This document shows, piece after piece, positions 1-6,756 of a stretch of 17,512 nt of DNA. A model generated the notes under the pieces. The model did no database searches, was not told the origin of the DNA, and was given only the letters and a program-made list of their open reading frames with translations. This DNA is from Candidatus Cloacimonadota bacterium (GTDB lineage: Bacteria > Cloacimonadota > Cloacimonadia > Cloacimonadales > Cloacimonadaceae): positions 1 through 17,512 of the forward strand of contig JAQUJJ010000072.1 in assembly GCA_028681035.1 (NCBI GenBank), given 5' to 3'. Both the position numbers and the translations under genes were made by a program. Positions within the stretch are counted from its first letter, which is position 1. Every line of letters starts with the position of its first letter.

Positions 1-5
1 TGTCT

Positions 6-155
6 TCACTTTTGTTCAGACTTAAATCCTCTTTCTAGAGTATAGATAAGCAGATAGAACAACGCCATAAAGATGAATATCCCCAGCATACCCTGAGCCA
101 TAATCCATAGTGAGAACTTTACATTGTAAAGAGTGGACAGTATTATCTGAAACAT
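6..155 (-). CDS. Small single-span membrane protein, OadG-like (Na+-pump decarboxylase gamma-like)
   Basis: This 49-residue frame starts MFQIILSTLY and ends in a Lys/Glu-rich tail, with one hydrophobic stretch at about residues 16-40 (SLWIMAQGMLGIFIFMALFY). A good ribosome site (GAGG, 8 nt before the ATG) lies in the 13-nt gap after the rlmH stop, so it looks like the last gene of that operon seen here. The size, the single membrane span near the N-terminus and the G-M-x-G-I-F-x-F pattern resemble the gamma subunit of oxaloacetate or methylmalonyl-CoA decarboxylase Na+ pumps, which anchors the complex in the membrane. The family match is by pattern only. The usual alpha and beta subunits would have to lie left of the window. 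Translation through it looks likely; the function is uncertain. Confidence 0.5.
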   Translation of the reverse strand: MFQIILSTLYNVKFSLWIMAQGMLGIFIFMALFYLLIYTLERGFKSEQK

Positions 156-168
156 TAAAACCTCGATA

Positions 169-633
169 TCATATGTGGTAAGAACGGTTCGCCTTAATCA
201 TCATCGCACGGTATAGCTGTTCACACAGAATCAAGCGCGCCATACGGTGAGTAAAGGTAAGCCGGGAAAGAGCTATGGAAGAGTCGGCACGGGTTTTTAT
301 TGCCTGGCTAACGCCAAACACCCCGCCAATAACAAACACAACATGTTTCTTCTGATATATACTAATCAAAAAATCGGCAAACTCAAGTGAGGTTTTTTCC
401 GCACCACGTTCATCTAATAGAACTACATAATCATCAGGCTCAAGCCGTTTTAATATTGATAGTGCTTCACGGGTTTTTACACTTTCAGGATTTCCGGCTA
501 TTTTTATGCTTATGTCAGGGAGTTCAACAACATCTATTGTGGCGAAAGCAGAAAGTCTTTTTAGGTATTCTGCTATGCCTTCGCTAAGCCAGGCATCCTT
601 AGTCTTGCCTACTTGGATAATGCTAATTTTCAC
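169..633 (-). CDS. rlmH: 23S rRNA (pseudouridine1915-N3)-methyltransferase RlmH
   Basis: RlmH is a SPOUT-class (trefoil-knot) enzyme that methylates pseudouridine 1915 in helix 69 of 23S rRNA using S-adenosylmethionine. The 154-residue length is the family's normal size. The sequence starts MKISIIQVGKTK and carries LLDERG at about 72-77. It has the knot motif FVIGG at 100-104 and ends with the family-typical LSRLTFTHRMARLILCEQLY and a final -SYHI, where relatives usually end in YHK or YHR. The start codon is GTG at 633, overlapping the ptb stop by four bases (GTGA), which suggests coupled translation. It sits inside the acyP-M23-rpoD-ptb operon. I see nothing broken in it. Confidence 0.95.
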   Translation of the reverse strand: MKISIIQVGKTKDAWLSEGIAEYLKRLSAFATIDVVELPDISIKIAGNPESVKTREALSILKRLEPDDYVVLLDERGAEKTSLEFADFLISIYQKKHVVFVIGGVFGVSQAIKTRADSSIALSRLTFTHRMARLILCEQLYRAMMIKANRSYHI

Positions 634-1535
634 TTAGTGGAGATAGTAGCCAGTCCCATAGCCATGCAAAGCATCTTTGTCTCTGCGTCATCTGCTCGGG
701 ATGGTATCAAAATTGGAACCTTTGTGCCCATAACAACATGTGCAACCCGATACCCGCAATAGTAGGTTAGGGTTTTTCCGAATATATTCCCCGCCTCTAT
801 ATTGGGAACGATTAAAATATCAGCAGCTCCACCTACCTCTGAGGTAATCCCTTTGGTGCGTGCTGCTTCTACATTTACAGCATTATCAAAAGCCAAGGGA
901 CCTTCAATTATACAGCCCTGTATTTGTTTCCTTTCGTTCATTTTGGCAATAAGAGCAGCATCAATTGTTGATGGCATTTTGGGGTTAACCGCTTCCACCG
1001 CAGATAGAACGGCTACCTTAGGATTGGGATTCCCCAAAGCATGCGCTACTGCGACTGCATTCTTAATAATGGCTATTTTTTCAAAAAGCTCTGGCTGAAT
1101 GTTTATCCCACCATCGCTCATTAATTTTAGACCAGAAGGGTGTTCGTATGCAAGAACATCTGAGATTACATCGCTAATTCTCAAGCCATTTTCTTTATCA
1201 AGCACAGCTTTCAATAGTACCGATGTATCCGTCTTTCCCTTTAGAATAAGATCACCTCTGCCTTCTTTTACAAGGGCAACTGAGACTGATGCAGCTTTTT
1301 TAAGGTCTGTTCCAGTATCTACTATTTCGAAACTATTAGCCAAATCGGGTGCTAAATCTTGAAGGATACTAAGTATAGCAGGTTTATCTCCTACAAGTAT
1401 GCAATCTGCAAGATTTTCCCTCTTGGCTAAAATTGCCGCATCCAGAACCGAATCTGTCTGTGCTGCTGCAATTATCACGGTACCCTTTCTTCCTTGTTTT
1501 ACCCTCTCCATCATCTCTTCAAAGTTTTTGTACAT
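630..1535 (-). CDS. ptb: Phosphate butyryltransferase (Ptb) family acyltransferase
   Basis: This enzyme exchanges CoA for phosphate on acyl-CoA (butyryl-CoA or branched-chain acyl-CoA) to give acyl phosphate, which a butyrate-type kinase can use to make ATP. At 301 residues it matches Ptb rather than the longer phosphate acetyltransferase. Recognisable blocks are the N-terminal VIIAAAQTDSVLDAAILAK, the LILKGKTDTSVLLKAVLDKE segment, KVAVLSAVEAVNPKMPSTID and the C-terminal ADILIVPNIEAGNIFGK followed by IPSRADDAETK. The ribosome site GGAAGAG precedes the ATG, 15 nt after the rpoD stop. It overlaps rlmH by four bases. No butyrate kinase is visible in the window. The acyl chain preference cannot be read from sequence; a general acyl-phosphate role near acylphosphatase is possible. 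Confidence 0.88.
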   Translation of the reverse strand: MYKNFEEMMERVKQGRKGTVIIAAAQTDSVLDAAILAKRENLADCILVGDKPAILSILQDLAPDLANSFEIVDTGTDLKKAASVSVALVKEGRGDLILKGKTDTSVLLKAVLDKENGLRISDVISDVLAYEHPSGLKLMSDGGINIQPELFEKIAIIKNAVAVAHALGNPNPKVAVLSAVEAVNPKMPSTIDAALIAKMNERKQIQGCIIEGPLAFDNAVNVEAARTKGITSEVGGAADILIVPNIEAGNIFGKTLTYYCGYRVAHVVMGTKVPILIPSRADDAETKMLCMAMGLATISTK

Positions 1536-1550
1536 ATCTCTTCCCTTTAA

Positions 1551-2429
1551 CTAATAATTGTATTTCTCGATAAACTCATCTACGAATGAATCTTCTTCTG
1601 GCTTAATTTCATTCAGAATCTTGCGTAAGGCTTCCTTCTGAATCTGCCGCACTCGTTCCCGGGAAAGACCCATCACTTCGGCTATTTGAGCAAAGTTGCG
1701 TGTTTCATGTGCGTCATTTAAACCGAAGTAGGTACGAATGATATCAGCCTCTCGGGTATCCAACTTATCAATTGCTTGGTTTATCCTATCATGGATTCTT
1801 TCTTGATAATACAATTTCTGAGGGTCAGAAGCATTTTTATCTACCAGTAGGTCTTTCGTGGAGTAATCTTGATAATCGTCTGTTGAAAGTATTTCATCAA
1901 ATGAGCTTGTTTCAGGGATTTGTCCCCTTAACTGATCAATTGATTTTCCTGTAACATTCATTCTCTCACTTAGTTCTTCTGTAGATGCAGTTTCACCTGT
2001 TTCGGTGAATATCCTATCTGAGGTAGCTTTCACGCGGTGGGCAGCACTTGATTTGCCAAGAGGGACTCTGATTAAAGAGCTTTTCTCGCTTACGGCAAGC
2101 ATAATTCTCTGCTTTATCCACCAAATGGCATAGGATATTAGCTTTATATCTTTATCGGGATCAAATTTCTCTATGGCTTTTATCAAACCTATGTTACCCT
2201 CACTGATTAGCTCGGATAATGAAAGACCTCGATTCTGGTAACGTGCTGCGATTTTAACAACAAATTTAAGATTGCATTGAATCAGGCGATTGAGAGCTTC
2301 AGCATCACCGGCATTAGCTTTAATGCCCAGTTCATGTTCTTCTTCTCGGGTAAGGGTTTTAAACTTAGAAATATCATTTAAATAGTTTTGCAATGCTTTA
2401 TCTGCAAAAACGCTTTCCCTCCTATTCAT
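1551..2429 (-). CDS. rpoD: RNA polymerase primary-type sigma factor (RpoD/SigA), short form
   Basis: Sigma-70 family protein that directs RNA polymerase to promoters. The 292 residues cover region 1.2 (about 9-42), region 2 (43-113, with the melting/-10 helix ISYAIWWIKQRI), region 3 (117-195, LIRVPLGKSS) and region 4 (210-275). The -35-binding helix-turn-helix is NFAQIAEVMGLSRERVRQIQ. Region 1.1 and the large non-conserved insert of E. coli RpoD are absent, as in the short group-1 sigma factors of Bacteroidota and relatives. The start has AGGA 6 nt upstream, 16 nt after the M23 stop. It is cotranscribed with a cell-wall hydrolase upstream and ptb downstream. It could instead be a group-2 (stationary or stress) paralogue; the window cannot exclude that. 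Confidence 0.9.
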   Translation of the reverse strand: MNRRESVFADKALQNYLNDISKFKTLTREEEHELGIKANAGDAEALNRLIQCNLKFVVKIAARYQNRGLSLSELISEGNIGLIKAIEKFDPDKDIKLISYAIWWIKQRIMLAVSEKSSLIRVPLGKSSAAHRVKATSDRIFTETGETASTEELSERMNVTGKSIDQLRGQIPETSSFDEILSTDDYQDYSTKDLLVDKNASDPQKLYYQERIHDRINQAIDKLDTREADIIRTYFGLNDAHETRNFAQIAEVMGLSRERVRQIQKEALRKILNEIKPEEDSFVDEFIEKYNY

Positions 2430-2445
2430 AAGTTTTCCTATACCC

Positions 2446-3672
2446 CTATTTCAAAGGCAACACGTTGCGGGGATTCAGAGCTTTCCCTTTCAAACGATAT
2501 TCAAAATGCACATGTGATCCCTGAGCATTACCTGTTGCTCCCACGGTGCCAATCTGTTGTCCTTGCTTAACAACATCATTTACATTAACCAGATTCTTCT
2601 CGTTATGCGCATAGACGGTCATCACGAACTCAGGATGCTCAATAACAATCACATTCCCATAGGCACCTTGTACCCCAGAATATACTACCGTCCCGTCCAA
2701 TACTGCATAAACTGGCGTTCCCTGTTTGGCACTTAAATCTATCCCCTTATGTGGGCGACCATTTCGCAATCCGTATTCTGATATCACTCTGCCATCAACA
2801 GGCATAATCAAATCTGTTCTAGTTTTGTCTTTCTTTTGCTCATCTTCTGGGCGAATCTCAGTGGGGCTAATGCTTCCATCTGGTCTTTTCTTTCCTGCGA
2901 GGTATATTCGTTGCCCAATTCTAAGGTCATTGCCTGTCATGTTATTAAGCCGTTTCAGCTCATCAACGGTCATGCCATTATTGGTAGCTATCCTATAAAG
3001 AGTATCCTTTTTTTGCACCACATAAACCCGTTCAATAACTACAGAATCTTGGGTAGCAATAGCAGGGGGAAGATTCTTAATTGTGGTACCCACTGATGCA
3101 GATAAGTCTGGATTATACGTTGCTTCTGATGGGTCTTTAATAATAATCTTATCCCCGGGATGAATAGGCACAGAGCTATCTGCAAAGCCGTTCCATGCAA
3201 GCATATCCTGCAAGACAATATTGTTGTCCACACTAATGCGATAGAGATTATCCTTCGCTTTTATTGTGTAATAGAAATCGGGACTAAGCTGGCTGGGAGG
3301 TAAAACTGCTGTCTTTGGAATTGGTATTGGGGGATTATCAGCAACAGGATCTGGCTTTGGTGTTTTCGTTACTGTGGGTATGTCTGGCTTAGGCTTAACA
3401 ACTGGTGTTACCGTTGGAACGTCTGGCTTAGGCTTAACAACAGCCGCCTCTGCTTTAATTATCAGTTTTTGACCAATTGAGAGGTTGTTACCTTGCAGAC
3501 TGTTTAGCTTCATTAGCTGATCCACAGTCGTGCCATACTGTTTACTTAGGCTATACAATGTATCGCCCTTTCTAACGGTATGCATTTGCTGATTTGCTGA
3601 TAACATCGCAGGCATAATCAACATTATCTGTAGCACCAGCAGCCATATTGATCTATTTAATTTTAAAATCAT
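2446..3672 (-). CDS. LysM-domain M23 peptidase (murein endopeptidase, NlpD/EnvC-like)
   Basis: Exported peptidoglycan-binding and -cleaving protein of 408 residues. An N-terminal signal or anchor (about 8-26) is followed by three LysM domains (about 31-73, 134-178, 216-258). The first two are separated by a linker with a 13-residue Pro/Lys/Asp repeat (PKPD units). The C-terminal M23 domain occupies about 304-398. Unlike degenerate NlpD-type activators, all expected zinc and catalytic residues are present: H308 and D312 (HKGID), H356 (YAH) and H387/H389 (HVH). It is therefore predicted to be an active endopeptidase rather than only an amidase activator. The ATG lies inside the acylphosphatase gene (20-nt overlap) with only a weak GAAG ribosome site, which suggests translational coupling. 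It acts in the periplasm or at the inner-membrane face. Confidence 0.93.
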   Translation of the reverse strand: MILKLNRSIWLLVLQIMLIMPAMLSANQQMHTVRKGDTLYSLSKQYGTTVDQLMKLNSLQGNNLSIGQKLIIKAEAAVVKPKPDVPTVTPVVKPKPDIPTVTKTPKPDPVADNPPIPIPKTAVLPPSQLSPDFYYTIKAKDNLYRISVDNNIVLQDMLAWNGFADSSVPIHPGDKIIIKDPSEATYNPDLSASVGTTIKNLPPAIATQDSVVIERVYVVQKKDTLYRIATNNGMTVDELKRLNNMTGNDLRIGQRIYLAGKKRPDGSISPTEIRPEDEQKKDKTRTDLIMPVDGRVISEYGLRNGRPHKGIDLSAKQGTPVYAVLDGTVVYSGVQGAYGNVIVIEHPEFVMTVYAHNEKNLVNVNDVVKQGQQIGTVGATGNAQGSHVHFEYRLKGKALNPRNVLPLK

Positions 3673-3922
3673 GATACTTCTTTGCTGAACTTAGTTTATG
3701 GACTTCTATTTTATCCACTCTTGCCGCGTAAGAGCCAGTAGTTATGGCAAGCTGGAAACTCTCTAACACGTGTTCTTCCGCCTCGGCTAGAATAAAAACC
3801 GAGCCATCGGAAAGATTGCGCACATAACCATGAATTTCGTACTGAATCGCTACCTTTTGGACTAGCCAACGATAACCGACACCTTGTACTCTTCCATGGG
3901 CATAAAATTCCCAAGTTGGCAT
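3653..3922 (-). CDS. acyP: Acylphosphatase
   Basis: Small enzyme that hydrolyses the carboxyl-phosphate bond of acyl phosphates. With the ATG start at 3922 it has 89 residues, close to the family norm. The signature GRVQGVGYRWLV contains the catalytic Arg (residue 18 from this start), and GYVRNLSDGSV contains the catalytic Asn (residue 36). A GTG three codons upstream (3931) would also be in frame. However, the ribosome site AAGGTG overlaps that GTG and sits 6 nt before the ATG at 3922, so I chose the ATG. It is the first gene after a strong promoter. It shares a transcript with ptb, which makes acyl phosphates, so a link in acyl-phosphate turnover is conceivable but unproven. Confidence 0.92.
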   Translation of the reverse strand: MPTWEFYAHGRVQGVGYRWLVQKVAIQYEIHGYVRNLSDGSVFILAEAEEHVLESFQLAITTGSYAARVDKIEVHKLSSAKKYHDFKIK

Positions 3923-3948
3923 CTGACACACCTTTAGAGTATTTGTTC

Positions 3949-3977
3949 TTAATAATTGGGATGCCGATATTTGTCAA
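3949..3977 (-). promoter_or_regulatory. Sigma-70 promoter for the acyP-M23-rpoD-ptb-rlmH operon
   Basis: On the minus strand a perfect -35 box TTGACA (3972-3977) is followed by a 17-nt spacer and TATTAA (3949-3954, four of six matches to TATAAT). Transcription would begin near 3942, leaving a leader of about 20 nt before the acyP ATG. It is the best promoter match I found in the window. Confidence 0.65.
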
Positions 3978-4078
3978 GGACTGGTTTTGCAGGCATTCCC
4001 CCATTCATTTCACCCTATTAACTGTTTTCCCAAAAGTAAATGGGCTAACAAACCATTATCTCTGTTCATTAATCTGCA

Positions 4079-5836
4079 TTAGCCCCAATAGTATAACAAC
4101 AGCGGGATGGCACTTACCAAGACTATTATCTGCAACCCTAAGCCCACTCTCCAGTAATCACCAAATCTGTATCCTCCAGGACCCATCACCAGTGTATTTG
4201 CCTGATGCCCGATGGGAGATAGAAAGACAGAACACGCACCCACGGCTACTGTCATTAAGTATAAATCTGGTGAAGTGCCCAAACTCCGTGCCAACTCTAT
4301 GGCAATAGGAGCCATCACTATTGAAGTAGTAGCGTTATTCACCAAGTTTGTTAACAGCATGGTTAGCAACAACAACAAACCTACGAGGAGCCACTGGGCA
4401 GAATACTGTCCCAGATATAGCAAGGCGTTGCTAATCGTATCCGCTCCTCCAGATATTATCATGGCTCTGCCAAAGGGAATCATAGCCCCTAGCATCACAA
4501 TCACAGACCAATCAACCGCTTTATATACTTCCCGATAAGGTATAACACCGCTTAACACCAATAACAAAGCACTTAGCGGGAAGGCGATATGCACGGGCAA
4601 TAATCTTAATATCACAGATGCAATACCAGCAATCACAATCATTAAGTACACGGAAATCTTTCTTTCATCCCCAATTTTCTGCTCACGTTCAGTTAATGCC
4701 AGGCAACCCAAGTTAGTAATTTCCCCTGCAATTCTATTTGCATTGCCTTGGATTAATAGTACATCACCCATTTTTATCACTTGATAGCTTAGGCGTTTGG
4801 TCTTTGCTTTTCTCCCTCCGGTTTTTGCAAGCAGGTCTATCCCATAATCTTCTAACAGACGCATTTGCGCTACAGACTTACCAACCAATGGGGATTCTTT
4901 CATCACCACCACTTCGATGAGGGTGTTGTCCTTGTTAATCACTGGCTTAGTATGAGTATCTGATTCCACCAATATCTTCGTTCCGCTTACGTCCACGAAA
5001 CTCTGCAAGTGCTTGGAATCTGCTTTAATCATTAGCACATCCTCACTCTGGATGGTAACATTTAGATTCAGTGCGTTTAGGTAGTTTCCATTGCGAACTA
5101 CACCCACTAAGTCAATCTCGTATGATTCGCTATCAACAAGCTGTTTCAAGCTAAGCCCAACTAGCTTAGATTCTTCACTAACCTGCACTTCCGTATAATA
5201 ATCTTCAATCTCCAAAGTGTCCTGCATGCTTATCGGACTTTCTCTTTTGGGCAAAAAACGCCATCCGATTAAGCTTGTATACAGTATGCCCAAGATGCTT
5301 AGTATTATCCCTATCGGCAAAAAATCAAACATCCTAAAAGGTTCATTAATGGTTTCAGCACGCACGGATGATACTATGATATTGGGTGAAGAACCCACTA
5401 AAGTGGTCATCCCCCCAAGTAGTGTGGCAAATGCAAGCGGCATTAAAATTAGTGATGGAGAGTGGTGCCGTTTTTTTGCCAGTTTTATAGAAACTGGTAT
5501 CACGATGCTAACATTATTCATAAATGAAGATGCTAATGCGGTAAAAACGGACAAGGGGAAGATAAGGCTTGTAGGCTTTTTCCCAAACCAATTTAAGTGC
5601 CTGGAAAGCGCATCCAACAGACCGCAATACTGCATTCCCTTGCTGATTATCATTACTGCAACCACTGTTACAACCGCCGGATTGGAAAAACCATTGAAAG
5701 CCGTGTTAACTGGGATAATTCCCGCTATCACTATGGTAAACAATGCCGCTAAAGCTACAAAATCGTAGCGTATTTTGTCCCAAATGAAGAGAAATACAAT
5801 CAGTGTCAAAGTAATGAATACTACTGCTTGCTGCAT
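4079..5836 (-). CDS. SLC13-family permease with two RCK_C (TrkA-C) domains
   Basis: Predicted inner-membrane anion (dicarboxylate, sulfate or similar) transporter of the divalent anion:Na+ symporter group. The 585 residues comprise an N-terminal membrane half (about 1-195), two cytoplasmic RCK_C domains in tandem (about 212-284 and 303-378) and a C-terminal membrane half (about 393-585). The two halves carry the expected inverted-repeat signature loops: SSFMNNVS and VGSSPNIIVSS in the first, and TNLVNNATTSIVMAP with GHQANTLVMGPGGYRFGDYW in the second. A GTG two codons upstream (5842) overlaps the ribosome site AGGAG, so the ATG at 5836 (5-nt spacing) is the likely start. It lies 126 nt downstream of pspC and may share its transcript. 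The substrate cannot be assigned from sequence. Confidence 0.88.
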   Translation of the reverse strand: MQQAVVFITLTLIVFLFIWDKIRYDFVALAALFTIVIAGIIPVNTAFNGFSNPAVVTVVAVMIISKGMQYCGLLDALSRHLNWFGKKPTSLIFPLSVFTALASSFMNNVSIVIPVSIKLAKKRHHSPSLILMPLAFATLLGGMTTLVGSSPNIIVSSVRAETINEPFRMFDFLPIGIILSILGILYTSLIGWRFLPKRESPISMQDTLEIEDYYTEVQVSEESKLVGLSLKQLVDSESYEIDLVGVVRNGNYLNALNLNVTIQSEDVLMIKADSKHLQSFVDVSGTKILVESDTHTKPVINKDNTLIEVVVMKESPLVGKSVAQMRLLEDYGIDLLAKTGGRKAKTKRLSYQVIKMGDVLLIQGNANRIAGEITNLGCLALTEREQKIGDERKISVYLMIVIAGIASVILRLLPVHIAFPLSALLLVLSGVIPYREVYKAVDWSVIVMLGAMIPFGRAMIISGGADTISNALLYLGQYSAQWLLVGLLLLLTMLLTNLVNNATTSIVMAPIAIELARSLGTSPDLYLMTVAVGACSVFLSPIGHQANTLVMGPGGYRFGDYWRVGLGLQIIVLVSAIPLLLYYWG

Positions 5837-5962
5837 TGGCACTCCTGATACAGAATATTTAGGTTGTGCAGGCTTTTACAAATGAAGATTCTGTCAATTT
5901 AATCTTGCTGTGAACACCGTGATTTTAGTTTGAATATACACTTAACCCGATTGCTTTTTTGT

Positions 5963-6349
5963 TCAATCTCTTGGCTCAGATGGGATTATCAGCCACAATA
6001 TACCATATATCAAGACCCCTCCTCCTGCTAACAGACTTAAACCAATAAATACCAGCCTGATTATAGAAACATCTACTTTCATGGCTTCGGATAAGCCGCC
6101 ACAAACACCGCCTATCATGTTATTGGTTCTCGAACGGAACAAGCTGTTCTGGCGTTGTTCACCTTCCCCTGTTTCAATCTTGGGTAGCACTAGCCAAAGA
6201 ATCAAATAAACCAGCAGTCCATTCCCTGCATAAACAAGAAAGATGATAAAGGCAAGTCTTAGGTAAATTGCTTCTATTGAAAGCGATTCTGCCAAACCTC
6301 CGCAAACGCCTCCCATAATTTTATTGTGAGCAGAGCGATGTAATTGCAT
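5963..6349 (-). CDS. Tandem PspC-domain membrane protein
   Basis: This 128-residue protein consists of two consecutive PspC domains (about 3-57 and 70-124). Each begins with a G-GVCGGL(A/S)E motif and ends in a hydrophobic span closing with LWL(V/I)(L/I)P. PspC proteins act in the phage-shock or envelope-stress response and as membrane anchors. The usual form has one domain of 60-70 residues or a PspC plus a C-terminal regulatory domain. A two-domain fusion with a short charged linker (ETGEGEQRQNSLFRSRTN) is less common. The start is well set by AAGGAGG 5 nt before the ATG. No pspA or pspF is visible nearby. It probably leads a transcript continuing into the permease gene. Confidence 0.9.
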   Translation of the reverse strand: MQLHRSAHNKIMGGVCGGLAESLSIEAIYLRLAFIIFLVYAGNGLLVYLILWLVLPKIETGEGEQRQNSLFRSRTNNMIGGVCGGLSEAMKVDVSIIRLVFIGLSLLAGGGVLIYGILWLIIPSEPRD

Positions 6350-6756
6350 ATTTCCTCCTTTTGCCTTCTATAAAGCTAAACACTTGGATATCATATATCT
6401 CAATCCCGTCAAGATAATTATTAATTTGTCTAAAGATGAATCCGTGTAAATCTGCCCAATCCGTCTCATCCATGTTCCTATTACTTTTGGGGGAATGCCT
6501 GATTTATTGATTCTGTTGCTGAAATAGTGCAGCACACGAAGGTACACACTGTGTAGCGCAGGACGCTGCTCCAGATTGCCGCTAACTAACCCAAGCCTAT
6601 CCGTTAACTATCCCGTATCGCCATACGGGATAGTTAACGGATAGTTAGCGGCTGAATAAGGGTAGCTTGCAGGCTTGTTTCAATAATAACAAGCCAATCT
6701 GAAAATAAGTGTTGACTCCATATAGGTCGTTAAAAAAGGTGTAACACTGGAGATAA
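6350..6756. other. Divergent intergenic region with repeat hairpins
   Basis: This stretch separates the leftward pspC from the rightward cmk-ispH gene and holds no convincing gene. Its main content is the long palindrome at 6578-6652, described separately. A second hairpin at 6672-6695 has an 8-bp stem (GGCTTGTT with AACAAGCC) and an 8-nt loop, close to cmk. On the minus strand a TTGACG (6407-6412) precedes pspC, and on the plus strand a TTGACT (6712-6717) precedes cmk. Neither has a good -10 box at normal spacing, so the promoters remain unresolved. Confidence 0.6.
6578..6652. repeat. Perfect 21-bp inverted repeat with outer arms (dispersed palindromic repeat, copy 1)
   Basis: Positions 6598-6618 and 6623-6643 are perfectly complementary (21 bp) around a 4-nt loop, CGCC. 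A further 9-bp outer pair (GCCGCTAAC at 6578-6586 with GTTAGCGGC at 6644-6652) extends the stem, leaving an 11-nt bulge on the left side. No T-tract follows, so it is not a standard terminator. Twenty consecutive bases (6601-6620) recur exactly at 16621-16640, so this is a repeat family and not only a local palindrome. Confidence 0.85.

Noticed and set aside
5892..5897. Minus-strand TTGACA upstream of the SLC13 permease as a promoter
   Set aside because: No acceptable -10 box lies 16-18 nt downstream, so the gene may instead be transcribed from the pspC promoter.
6712..6740. TTGACT upstream of cmk-ispH as a promoter
   Set aside because: At 16-18 nt spacing the following bases (around AAAGGT) do not resemble a -10 box.
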